Source of the DNA: Perkinsus olseni
Lineage: Eukaryota; Perkinsozoa; Perkinsida; Perkinsidae
NCBI GenBank assembly: GCA_013115135.1
Contig: JABANP010000010.1
Location: forward strand, 62,001 to 126,000
Length of the DNA stretch: 64,000 nucleotides
Reading direction: 5' to 3'
Shown here piece after piece: positions 1-11,394 of the stretch; within the stretch, counting starts at the first letter, position 1; every line of letters starts with the position of its first letter. The notes beneath the pieces were generated by a model, which saw only the letters and a list, made by a program, of their open reading frames with translations, was not told where the DNA came from and ran no database searches. The position numbers and the translations under genes are program-made.

Positions 1-2134
1 CCTGCAGCGGGTGACGGATGTGCGGCACTGAGCTCCCTGGAAAGCACCTGTGTTAGACAACTATCCATCTGCAAATACCAATCCAGCGCCCCTCGGTCGA
101 CGGCCGAGCCTCCCCCGCCGTCTAGCTTACTTGGCGCTCGAATCTCATCCACCGATCGCAGCACAGCTGTGTATTCCTATCGAACCGTGCCTTGGCAGCT
201 CGCCAGGCTCTCTGTATGCGACGGCATTGTTCGTGGAACTTCCTCGTAGCCAGCATTATCTTGCCGGCGGTCCTGAACGTGAGGCCCTAGTCCCTTCACC
301 AAGCCTAGCGCGCCCGCATAACACGGGCTGTGGCCTTGCTGGTTAAGATTGATACTGCTTGCAGCGGCCTCTCGCCTCTGCTACCGTAATACTCGAGAAA
401 TTACAATCACGAGCAGCGAACTCACCTCCATGATTTTAGGCAGGCCATTACCACCATTGCAGCTCTCCTTCGACGACTGACATAAAAACCTTGACTTCGA
501 GTACGCCTTTTCATGGCGCCGACCGTATATTCAGTCGTAAAGCGAAGTATGCCTGCAGGAATGGGACGAGCTCCTGGACCTCTTTGCTGGCCATTAGTCG
601 CTCCAGCTCTTGCTGCTGAGCCAGTACAGCCTCGTACCTTCACAGTAACCGGATAGAAAAAGTCGCAGCCGTTCGAGGCCGCAACTATATGCCTACTGTA
701 TTCTCGCAAGGGTCGTTCGGGGTGCGCCCTGCCTCGAGCTGTCGGCTACTCCTAGGTTACCTGCGATGGACACAGGAAAGGAAGCTCCAAAGAATTAGGT
801 GCGAGCGTGGGGCGGACGTCAGCCGCGGCGCTACCTCGCTTCATTCTCAGCAGATTGACTTCGTCCATCACGAAGCACATGAAACTGGCGAAAGCAAGAG
901 CGGCCTGAAAAGTGGATATATGACCATCCGCAGCAACCGGTGAACAATATGAATATTCCAATAGTGCAGACAAGGGCAAACTAGGTGGAATCGAACATGG
1001 ACAGTCGGGGCTCGGGAATCCGGAAAGGTCGCGACTATTTAGTGTCTCTCGACGTCCAAGTTCTCACTGTACATCACGAAGGAGAGAACGGCAACAGTTG
1101 CCGTGTTGAGTTGCCGGGCAACTGACCAGCCAGTTGCCTTGAGTTCTTTCTCCTCTGCTCTTCGGCCTTCCCATGACGCTTCCACTTCTCGATCTCCTCC
1201 ATCTACAGAAGACCACCGGCTCTCGGTTCGCGGCCACCTTTTGAGGGCTCACCCGCCTCGCCTTCAGAAGCAAAGCCGCTTCAACGCGAGCCTCTCTAGA
1301 TGCTTCGCTGGCGACCAAACGCTGCAGCTGACCACCGAACAAGGACAGTCCGGATGAAGTAGAACAGTAGTGTTCAACTCACAGCGAGATCCCGTCGGCA
1401 TTCCCAGTCGTACGCCTGCTGTCTACGGTGCATCAAAACAGCCTCGGGAGCATACATCGAGTTTATGTATCTACAGCGCGCAGAACACGATGATGGCGAG
1501 GAGTGGTAGGTGCAGCTTACTCCGAGGACGAATTCCGCAGGAGAATATCTGATGACTCGGAATGTCCAGGAGTAGAGCGATCTCGAATCATCAGAGCCCA
1601 TCGTGGAACCTACACATCCAAAGCTGGGAGCACACTCGCAGCCTTCGCGTCCATCGAGGTGAGGCAGGTGTCAATATCAAGACAGATGGCCACTGATCGT
1701 TCGGCGAAGGATCTCCAGTGAACTCGGACAAGGCTTGGGTCAAGGATGGTTAACTGTCGCTCAGTATTAGTCAACGCTCCGTCGAGTCAGCCACACGCGA
1801 GACGTCAACGTCGCCATTCACTAGAGCCCTCACGGTAATAAACATCATCTTAGACCTCATCACCTTTGATGACACTCTCCAAAAGCCCAATCCGGACGGA
1901 GTGAGTACCGTCATCAGCTCGCCTCTGATAACGGTAACTGATAAAGCTAGCGGCTGCTTCGGGAACACCATGCGATGGTCGCGTGCCAAGAGAAGTTCCA
2001 TAAAGACCGTTGAAGTTTGGCCCACAGACGGCGGTCGAACAAGAGGCCACGTGCCGAATGAGGTGGAGACTATGGAGCATTCCAGAGAATTTCATACCCC
2101 ATTCAGATTAGAAGCAGCCCAAATCATCCCCAAT
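1..2134. other. No supported gene
   Basis: I read both strands and found only short open frames without recognisable motifs, convincing splice-linked exons or repeats. The 3' flank of a doubtful minus-strand gene lies at its right edge. Confidence 0.4.
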
Positions 2135-3351
2135 CTACATCTTGATTCGCTCGAGCTGTGCTTGGCGTCTCATAGCCATTTCACACTCGAAATCAGTCAT
2201 CGTGTCCGCAGGCCGCAGTCGCTTCTTCTTCTTAGGCTCGGGTGTAACTGCATGGGATCGACCACAACATAAACTACGCGAACAGGTGGTGAGGCAATTC
2301 CACGAGACACTCCCTTCGCCAGTCGGGGACAATGCTACTCGTACGTACAAACGGTGGTGCGATCAATGGACTCAGGGACTCAGGCCCGCACAGAGAAAGT
2401 TGTGGCGTACCAATCTTGATCTTGTATCCGCCAACAGAGGGTTCGAAGCCTGCGTGTCTTCGTATCAGCTGCGTGATCGACTGTTGCACATCAAGAGCAC
2501 CTGAAGCCAGTCCAGAGCACTACCCCGGTCTTGGCGGAGCGATGCAATTTGTTAGAGAACCTTCAGCGGAATACAACACCCTTCTTCGCACGCTAACACA
2601 GGGAGGACTTATGCAGCCGGAAGGGTCTATGTACACGTCCTCGCATTGGTTCAGCATTGAGAGTACGGGTGAGCCACGAACGTGGGATCGCCCAGAAACA
2701 CGTAGATAACGAAGACCAAACAGAACTCGACAGAGAGGTCACATGAGTTCTGAGGCGTACAGAACGATGGGTGACAGTCCACAGCACGAGAGAGCCTCTC
2801 TAGAGGACCGTCCCAGACAAGCTACGGGCTGTGCTACAGGAGACTATCGAAGCATTGCGGAGAATGGCCCACTCCCAACTACGACGCGTCAGCAGAAAAA
2901 AGCGCTTACTCTTCTCGAAGCTCCCCATGGCCTTAGCGTGCTCCTGCCGTTCTCTCCGTGCGTCAGCCCTAAAGAAAACACTCCGAGCGAACTCGCCCTT
3001 CCAACAGGCCCATCCTTCGCCCCGATAGCGTAGTAATTTCGACCCCGACCATCCACAGTCGCGTCCAACCTACCCAAAGCCTTGCCGCCTGCTGCCAGCC
3101 TTGAGTAGCCGAGCACAAAACATATTTCTCTCCCTCATCGGTTCCGACAGCTCCGGTCCACTGAAGCGACTCCGGAGACTCAACCCGCTCAATGACACCT
3201 GAGGCACAGCTCGGAAGAAGCAACCGGCGTCCACATGATGGCTGGTTCCCACCTTCAAGGGACCACTAGGATGGCCCTCAGGCTCTGAGGCAGGCAAACT
3301 CTTCCTCGGCGGGCCTCGAGACGGTGAACCCTGATCAGCGAAACCATCCAC
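2135..3351 (-). CDS. Possible multi-exon gene, unidentified
   Basis: Several protein-like blocks on the minus strand look like exons of one gene. The first would start at an ATG at 3351 (MDGFADQG) and encodes a Pro/Ser-rich stretch. A second block around 3220-3060 reads VIERVESPESLQWTG. A third near 3030-2915 is helical and basic (RERQEHAKAMGSFEK) and is followed by a GTAAGC donor. The last ends at a TAG at 2135 after a KKKKRLRP cluster that could be a nuclear localisation signal. I do not recognise the family, and the reading frame between blocks is not proven. It could be two genes or chance frames. Confidence 0.35.
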
Positions 3352-3696
3352 GACTACTCATCCCAACCAAAGCTTCTTAGGGAGAGTTCTCACATGTCCG
3401 GACGAACATTTCCGAGCGGGGACGTGACGCTCGTGCCGTGCCATGGTGACGTCAAGATTGAACACTGAACCTAACACATCCGCGACCCTCCATCAGTTCT
3501 CCTCAGGCGACCGCTCGTCCAGATACGGAAGCATACTTCATTTATGACATTTCCAAGGTAGTCCAGAATCCCATTGCCCCGTTCTTCCTTATAAAATTGA
3601 GTCCAACGCAACGCATTCCACTGAGAGAACATCGGTCGGCGTGGTCATGCAGGCAAACAACGGCGGAAACGGCAACTGATGATGGTGGTGGTGGAG
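3352..3696. other. Intergenic, nothing seen
   Basis: Spacer between the 3' end of the SNARE gene and the start of the doubtful gene to its left. No motif was recognised. Confidence 0.4.
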
Positions 3697-5710
3697 TCAA
3701 TCCTTCACTCTGGTGTAGATCCAGCCCGCCATGATGAGAAGCACAATCCCGAGGACGACACGGCAGGTCATGGCGCTCTTATTCTCAGTGAGAACGATTC
3801 CTCTTACTCTGTCACTGACCGCCTAACAGATGGCCGGGGAATAACGCGCATAGCTATTCAGGAGAACGTCGACCGCCATACCTTAATTTGAGTGGCTGCG
3901 GAAAGAGCGACAAGCGGATATAGAAAGCAGTGACAGTCGGCCTGCTGGGTCCTCGCAGCCCAAGGATTCCGCACCGCAGGAACACTGGGTAACCCGTGCA
4001 TAACAGCGATTGAAGTGGCGGCAACCCCGTTCGCGGTTGCCATGACGTGCCCACATACTCGAATCGCCTCCGTTGACATCCTCGTTGCGGTCTTTGATCC
4101 TCTCGATGAGTTCGGAGTGCCGCTGTCCAGCCTCCCCCATCTCAACCGCTACCTCTCGCAGACGATCGACCATCACATCAATGTCGTCAATATCTGAGAA
4201 ACTCATCACCAGGCCCTCCCAGAGGAAGTCAATCGTACCCTTGTCAATATCGTCCATCCTCGCGGTCCACTCCTCCATGGCCCCCTCTTCCTCCGCAGAC
4301 AGCTCTCCAACGCGGTGAGAGGGCCGAGGCTGCTGCACCGACTCCCTACCACCCACACCATCGAGCATGGAGGCCCGAGAGCCGACACTGCCTTCATCGA
4401 GATAGGCGGGAAAACTCACCCCATGGTCCCCTCCTCGAGTGAGAGGAGTCTCCGAATCATCACCGAAGAGCTTCTTCCGAGCAGTGCGCATATCCGTGGT
4501 GCATTCCAAAAGCTCAGGCGGGATCTCGGGAACAGGCTGACCGACAGAACTCATACGACCAAAAACTCAACCGAGCTGCTCCAATCACACTGATGGGCAC
4601 GAGGGACGATACAAGTGAAGCGAGTGCATTCGGACAAGTCAACGCCCCAGGGAATAGGAGGACTAGCTTGACTTGAGCAGAATGGCATGCCGTTGAATTG
4701 CACAACCCTTCGCCGCCAGGCGCCTAGAATTCCCATCGAATAACAAGATTCCTGTGCTAACAACCTGTGCGGTAGACGACTACACGAGTCTGTGGCATCG
4801 ACGGGTAGTGAATACCTGCGACTCTGCCGAATGAGAGCAGAAACGCTCATCGCTCTCGGGACTGAATGAAGCCCCCTCGCCCTCCCTCCCACCTCCGCGG
4901 GACTCCTCACACACCTCGAGCAAGCTTCCACGAACTCCTCGATTGCCGACAGCTGATCGTATCTGCTTCACCCCTGACCGCAATAGAGGTCAGGCCCAGC
5001 TCACCGCCAATCTAGCTCTCGCTGGCTCAAGCTTCGACCCGAGACGAAGCCCCACAGAGTTGGCACGAGCGCACTGCTCTCGAAGGATCTGAAAGAAATG
5101 ACGATTCCTGTGAGTTCCCAACGAGGATCTTCTTCCCAGTTTGGAGACACGCACGAATGCCACGGAGAGGATGGTCTATCATACCAAAATACGGACCGAT
5201 AGACATCCTGCCATCTCGGAAAGGTGTGTCCTTCTAGAACAGTTCGCAGAGCAAGCGATAAACAATTCATGGGATGGAAAACTACGGTGTTGCGCGGACC
5301 AAACCTCAAAACTTCAACGCCGAAAACCGAGTGTAGCCTGTGGCGCCAACTCGGCTACGCCACTAGTAGTCAATCCACCCTCATCACCTGTCTCAGATTC
5401 CCCGACTTCGTCCGGCACTGGTCCATCAGCGTTCGTGTCCGTACGGACAGCTTCACATATTCGGAGCTGCTACTGCCCTTCTTCTCTTCCCGGGCAACCT
5501 GATGCCCGTCATCAGAACAGCCGCATCGCGGCAGCTGAAGTCGTTCTAGGCGACTATGGAGGTACAGCATTCGAAGTCGACGTTCACAGTTCATTTCTTC
5601 AGTCCCTGACCACTGAAAGCCACCTTCCTTCTCTCCCGCACGAGGTCCTGTAGCAACCGCATGGCTGCCACAAGCTGCTTCTTGAGCGCTACAAACTTAT
5701 CCTTCTCAGC
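3697..5710 (-). CDS. SNARE protein with C-terminal membrane anchor
   Basis: A tail-anchored SNARE, expected to drive membrane fusion from an organelle surface. The exon ending near 4070 carries the SNARE helix: LREVAVEMGEAGQRHSELIE aligns without gaps to the C-terminal SNARE motif of SNAP-25-type proteins around LRHMALDMG. A GTATGT donor follows, and the last exon (about 3797-3697) encodes VVLGIVLLIMAGWIYTRVKD and a stop, a classic single anchor with a very short lumenal tail. Upstream exons near 5709-5590 (EKDKFVALKKQLVAAMRLLQ), 5500-5400 and 5110-5000 are helical, as in SNARE N-terminal domains. The zero-layer position is His rather than Gln or Arg. The first exon is uncertain, and Q-type subclass (Use1, Sec20 or syntaxin-like) cannot be settled from sequence alone. 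Confidence 0.7.
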
Positions 5711-6107
5711 CACCTGACACCTGGTAAGCAAAGATCACAGAAACGAACCCACCGTGGCCCCAGGGTCTTCCTCCGCGCTATCCCTTGCCTGCATCCATCA
5801 ACCACACGACTGAGCCTCCTTTCCAAATCAGCTATGCCGGGGAGGAGAGTCATTCAAGCCAAGCCGATACAAAACGACAGAGCCAAGAAACCCCATTCTA
5901 AAGCTTCCACCCGGGCGTCAACCATATACCACTACCAACACGCGAGAACTTCTCTGCAGAAGGAGAAGATCACTGCGTTCCGAAGACCAGTTCGTTCGAC
6001 CTACGATTCTGAGACGAAGCGGATCATCTATTCTCGTCCGGACGTTGAGAAACACAAGGCGGAGTGGCAGCATCAAACTAGGAATGCGATACGTTACGAC
6101 TGCTTTA
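5711..6107. other. Spacer between SNARE and RRM genes
   Basis: Likely contains the unplaced first exon and promoter of the SNARE gene and the 3' flank of the RNA-binding protein gene. No motif was recognised. Confidence 0.35.
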
Positions 6108-8026
6108 TCAGTATGGCTGCGAGTATCCATATCTGCCGCCGCCGGAAGCTGCTGCCCCCCCATACGATTGAGCTGAAGACGCCCTTTGCGGGCCACCAGA
6201 GTAGACCGGGCTGTAGCGAGTCATACCGCCATGCTGTGGCTGGAGGGGCTGGTTGGCAGTCATTGCACCACCACCGTAACTAGAGTAGGTAGGCCCTCCC
6301 TTGGGATTGATAGTATACCCTGAAAGCAGATACCGGAAATTCCCCTCTGCCATGCCGCGTAGTGTATAATTCCCGTACGAATGCTACTCTGGAATTCACC
6401 AACTTCCTCATCTCCGGGAAATTCTACGATCAAAGAGGACGACACTAACGAGTATATTGCTCGGAACTCCGTAGCCCCTACTAGATATAATCCCGTCCCT
6501 GACCTCAAACGACCCTTCGCCCGCCCGATCGACACACAATCTACGCTCACCCTGAGTTTCCCGCGGGCCCCAGCTGCTGACCGGGAGGAGGGGGCGGAGG
6601 GGGCGCAGAAGACTGCGCCGCCGAGTGAGGCTGATTCCTCGGCTGTGCCTTCTTAACATCGACACGAACTCCGTCAATAACATGATTCTCCGGATTCTCC
6701 ATTAGACAGTTCCGCGCACCTGAGACGGCGAGCTACCGAGAACCAGAGCACTCCTGCAGGTCTCGACGGTGGCGCTCCGATCGCTCCCGTGCCCTGTGCT
6801 GGGACACGAAGTTCGTCCGCATTAGCGACGCAGAGGACAGGATACCCCAAAAAAGTATTCGCCCGTGAGCTTTGAAGGAAGCAGAAGCAGCTACGCAAGG
6901 AGCTCGCCCGGCGATTTAACACTAGCATTCCGAGGCTGCACAACTTTCATAAAGTCCACTTTCACAGGTACAACACCGAATGCTTTTCGATAGAGGAAAC
7001 CCTATACAGCCTTCAGTTGATACTCACGACTTTCCCTGCAAAATTTCCCAGCAAGAAACCCTATTTTGAATCCAGATTGGAATGAATAATCACCTGAAGG
7101 GTCCGTGAACACCACGAAAAGATAGTTCTTGTTAGGCGGCCCTTCGATATCTTGGACCGGTCCATACTTCGAGAAGTGAGTCGCGATTGCCTCGTTGCTC
7201 ACTTGGGGAGGAACTCCACCGACGAACACTCGATCAGCGGTTGTCTGCAGAGATTGGGGAAAAGAAAATGAAAACAAACAAGAACTTTTCCTTTCCGTTC
7301 TCACTGAAACGCCCGAAACCCACGAAAGAAAATAACAACACCCTCATTTTACAGGGCTGAGCTGTCAAGAACGGTCGAAGGAACAGGGAGGGGATAAAGC
7401 ATCGGTGACTGATCTCTGTTGTCCCGACGCCCAATGCGAGTTTCCGCATAGACAGTCCCCGCACTACCTCTCCGATATTAATTTGACGATTGTGCAGGTA
7501 AAGCTCTCCCTTCCTCCGCATGGCTCCCATTTTACCCTCTGCCGTCTCGAACACGACGAAGCCGAATCCTCGACTCCTCCCTGAAACGAATCGGCCGAGT
7601 GAGCTCCAGACAGCGCGAAAATCAGAAATGCCGAGAAATCGGAATTTTCCAGCAATGAAAACGAGAATGCGAAAAATTTCTCCCATCAAGGGGAACTCGA
7701 AAGGCAGCCGAAGTCCAGCTTGTTCCACTTCAAGCCGTTTGTGTTGGTGATTAGTTGTCTCAAATTCTATTATTCCCTGACCACTATTTACCGTCACGAT
7801 TAATTAATTTCCCAGGTTTCCGAGGACGATGAGAATAATTTCCGCCCAGCACCCTGAACGCACTACCTGTAACCTTGTCCATCTTTATTTCAGCGGACAC
7901 CACTGGCCCGAATTGTGAGAAGAAATCGGCCACGTCTTTTTCGGTGGCAGTATAAGGTACGCCCCCGATGAAAATCTTCGGGCCGGTTCGGATGGGCCGC
8001 TCAGCCGAGGATCCTGTTGGACTCAT
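6108..8026 (-). CDS. Two-RRM RNA-binding protein (hnRNP A/B, Musashi, DAZAP1 type)
   Basis: Binds single-stranded RNA through two tandem RRMs and probably acts in splicing, export or translation control. RRM1 starts right after the N-terminus with RNP2 IFIGGV, is interrupted by an intron (7866-7581), and continues with RNP1 RGFGFVVF. RRM2 starts about 7244 with VFVGGVPPQVSNEAI and ends with VIDGVRVDVKKAQPR, the hallmark of this family. A GT donor inside RRM2 joins cleanly to an exon at about 6730. The C-terminal exon (about 6316-6108) is Gly/Gln/Tyr-rich low complexity ending GRYGYSQPY, typical of hnRNP tails. All joins keep frame. I chose the ATG at 8026 (MSPTGSS); an in-frame extension to 8155 is open but looks like leader sequence. 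Confidence 0.85.
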
Positions 8027-9017
8027 ACCAACCGAAGGCGTGTTGGCTGAGTAACTGAGGCGAGTACGAGTTAACTCAGTTCCAACTCGACGCCGAGCAG
8101 CTGTTTGCTCTACGCGGTGCACGCGGGAATCAAGAATCGAGAGCATACGGAACATACACCCTCATTCAGTACCGAGAGCATTGCAAGGCTATTTTACTGC
8201 TTGAGGTTTACTTCAGGCGATTCGCAGTAAATTCAAGGCATCGTTAGACGCGTTCATTCTGACGGGAATGCATTCATGCCCCTCCTCTCTCTTGCGCAAC
8301 AGTGCCCCTCTACTACTGACCCGGACATATCCCCAGCAGGCGAGTTCTGACCATCTACGCCTGTGATTCTGTTGGCTTGAGACATTAACAATTGAATACC
8401 ACACCGGAAGCACGACGAGCCACTGAGGAAACGAGCACACTCCCTATCGCAGCTGCCGAAAAGAACCCACTAAGATTCCCCTCAGCAAACGACCGACTAC
8501 TAAACAACTCACAGCCACCGAAAAATCCCGCCGTCTGGACTAATCCCCTGTCCCTGTGAAAACTCAAGACCAAAACTAAGCTCACATGAAAGCGTCGATT
8601 TTTTCTTGATAAACATCTTAGACGATCCTCGGCTTTACGCCTACTACGCTTCAAGGACAGAAGTAGCTCTCATCACCAGCAGGCAGTAGGAACACGATGT
8701 TGCATACGCAGCAGCATGATCACAACAACAGATGACGGCAAAGCAACTATATAAAATTCGCTGGCTCTCGCTATACACTCTTAGAGAGAGTAGCGGCGAG
8801 ACCGTTGAAGTGCAGGAAAAAACTGAGCAATGCTGAAACACCTACCAACGGCAGATCATCCTCCATAAACAGAGCACGAACAGAGCTGAACGAACGGCGC
8901 TACCGCGGATCGGTGGTGGACTGCAGCACGACAGGCATATAGAGTAGACAATTTTACGAATATTTTTCTTCTGAAACGACACCCAGTCCTGGCAGACTGG
9001 GCAGCAGAGACAGGTTC
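8027..9017. other. Intergenic, nothing seen
   Basis: Promoter side of the RRM gene and 3' flank of the DUF1015 gene. It is AT-richer than its neighbours and I found no conserved frame. Confidence 0.4.
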
Positions 9018-10650
9018 TTAGTCCTTGCGGATCTTCCTGCACTCGTAGTAGAAACGCTTTTCATCAGCCTCGCCCATGCTGAAGGTCTTCCGGGGCAGGG
9101 CACCATCGTGTACAACAGTCTTGAAAAGATCCGACTTGTGCATATCAGGCAGCACAATCCCGACGTTCGAAGTACCAGCAGTGCAGTACCTGGTAAACAG
9201 AATAAAAATCAATCGTGCGTATGCGTGCAACATTCCATACCACTCCTCGCCCAAATCGCGCAAAGCAACTCACCTCTCAATAGCTGTCAAACCATGCACG
9301 TAATCAATCTTAGTGCCATTGGCCTCGTTCTCCTTGATGTAGGGATCGACAAAGTCCATCACTGTGGCGACGTCCAGGACCTTCTTCGGGTTGGCCACAA
9401 AAACGCCTCCCTTAACACCATCAACCATATACCCGAAGCTGTGTCCGGAACCCTCGCCCTTAACGGCCTTCTTGAAGTCCTCCTCAGTCTCGCTCACAGT
9501 AACCGGACCGCAACCCTCCTTCTCGAAAAACTGCGTCATGTCGGTGATGAATTTCCGGCTACCACCATTGACGTTGAAAATAAGTCTATGGATTGCCTCA
9601 AAGGCCAGACCATCGTCATGGATGTTCTCAATCTCGACCAGTGCGAACCTAGCAGGGTGGGTGGCGATCTCCTCAGGGTCAGTGAGGGTCGCCTTCACCT
9701 CCTGCCAGTACGCTCTAGCAGTCGCCAAGGAGTGATTGCCATCGCCAACTGCGAAGATCAGAGGTTTCTTGTCGGCGGGGGCGTCGTAAATCTTATGGAA
9801 GCGTTCAGGCTCAGCAATGACGTTGAGGGCCTTGGCGACCTCGGCACTCTGGGAGCTCTCGCCGTCAACCCACCAGCCGGAAAGGTGACCGCCATTCTCC
9901 ATCAGGTCAAAGTCGTAGACCTGCTTCAGCTCATCCCTCTTTGCGAAGAGTGGCTCCAAAACAGTCTTCTCCGGATCGTCGATGAGGACCATAATGTGCG
10001 GCAACTCCACCAGGGGCGTTACGACGGACATCTGACAAGGGGAAATCAGAAATTCACAAGCACACTAGGGATAGCAACTCACTCAAACGCGGGGGGATCC
10101 TCGACTCGATGGTAGCTTCAGTCGGGCGAATCTTGCTCTGGCTTCCCACAGAATAATCATACATCTCCAGGTCGACAGCAGTGACCAAGCCAGTACGCTT
10201 AGCACCAGTCTTCGTGGTTCGCGAGACCAAAACCATGCCGGGCTTCTCCGGCCTCACAAGGATACCCTCCGCAGTGTACTTGGCCATGTGATCGGAGATG
10301 CTCTTCAGTATCTACCCCACAACGACTATAACAAAACTGCACTCACAAGCCCCATCCAACCCACCTCCTCATCGTGGCCCTTATCCAGGATAGACCTCGG
10401 GGAACATCAAACGCAAGGTGCTGGGCGCATCGCCGACGAACTGCTCCACGCGCTCCCAATAGTCGGGCTCGCTCGTGTACCTAAAGGCCACACTCATTAC
10501 GAAGCTAGTGACAGGGAAGACAGGCTCTTACTGGTCACAGGCGATGACGGCCCACTTCGTCTTGTCGACCTTATCGGCAGGCAAGAGCGTGTAGGGCACT
10601 CGAACGCCGACCTTCGCAAAAAGCTCGTCCGCAGTAGAAGAGGAAGACAT
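9018..10650 (-). CDS. DUF1015-family protein, with two apparent +1 frame disruptions
   Basis: A member of the DUF1015 family, best known from bacteria; its biochemical role is not established. Exons: 10650-10532, 10480-10365, 10311-10083, 10031-9274, 9189-9018, with GT-AG introns of 51, 53, 51 and 84 nt. Family landmarks run in order: KWAVIACDQYTSEPDYWE, GDAPSTLRLMFPEVY, GLVTAVDLEMYDYSVGSQSK, TIESRIPPR, VELPHIMVLIDDP, YDFDLMENGGHLSG, VGDGNHSLATARAYW, and the C-terminal LPRKTFSMGEADEKRFYYE. Twice the frame moves by +1 inside a conserved stretch, near 10388 (after EVY) and near 10014 (after RRNA); dropping one C at each site restores the family pattern and spacing exactly. This may be sequence error, a damaged allele or recoding. 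The start ATG at 10650 gives the usual short leader. Confidence 0.85.
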
Positions 10651-11394
10651 AGCTCTCAGAATAAAAGTAGTATTAACAAACTGATGGTCTCAATGATATT
10701 GCGGCCCCAAAAACCGTTCAGGACGACTATCACAGACAAACGCTAGAGCCGAGCTGCGGGGATGTCGCTAGCAGCACAGCATGATCAGAATCTTCTGCAG
10801 CTTAGCCACGACGAGGAGGCGACCATGCAGTCGCGATACGACTAGGTTCATCTCCTCGACAAGTAGCTGCGATATACACCACTAGCCACGCTCTTGAAAC
10901 TAGTTACTCCGATGAGAATGCTTAGAGGTCCCGCGGAGCCGTGAATAGTCGTAGAGCTTCGGACACCTGCGGTTGTTACACCGACCGACCGCTACAGACA
11001 AAGAGCCTACAAGGACCGCAGAGAGGGACAACATCGGGATACAGACAATGATCCTATCACACATTGACAGAGGTATCCCTCAGAGCACTGCTGTCGGATG
11101 AGCGAACCCTCAGTGACAGTGATGCTAAAGATGTTACGCTACGCACGTCTTTGTGTGTTTGTCTCCCTCATGAATCTTCAAACACGGACCGCCGCAGCTC
11201 TCTCATGAACGCGAAAGACAATGACAGAGAAACACGTTAGTAGCATCACAGATTGCCTTTGTTAGAGTCTACAGTAAATTAAACTTCTTGCCACAGTCAT
11301 TGCTGCAGCTTCCGTGACATAAAAAAACCAAGAAATTCGCACCACCGTTCGGGCTAGGGTGTCAACGCCTGAGCGTCCTCGGCTCCATCAAGGA
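10651..11394. other. Intergenic, nothing seen
   Basis: Upstream of the DUF1015 gene and downstream of the MLO-like gene. No recognisable frame, repeat or RNA gene. Confidence 0.4.

Noticed and set aside
50..1720. Several short open frames at the left end
   Set aside because: No homology, no codon or splice signals, and they overlap on opposite strands.
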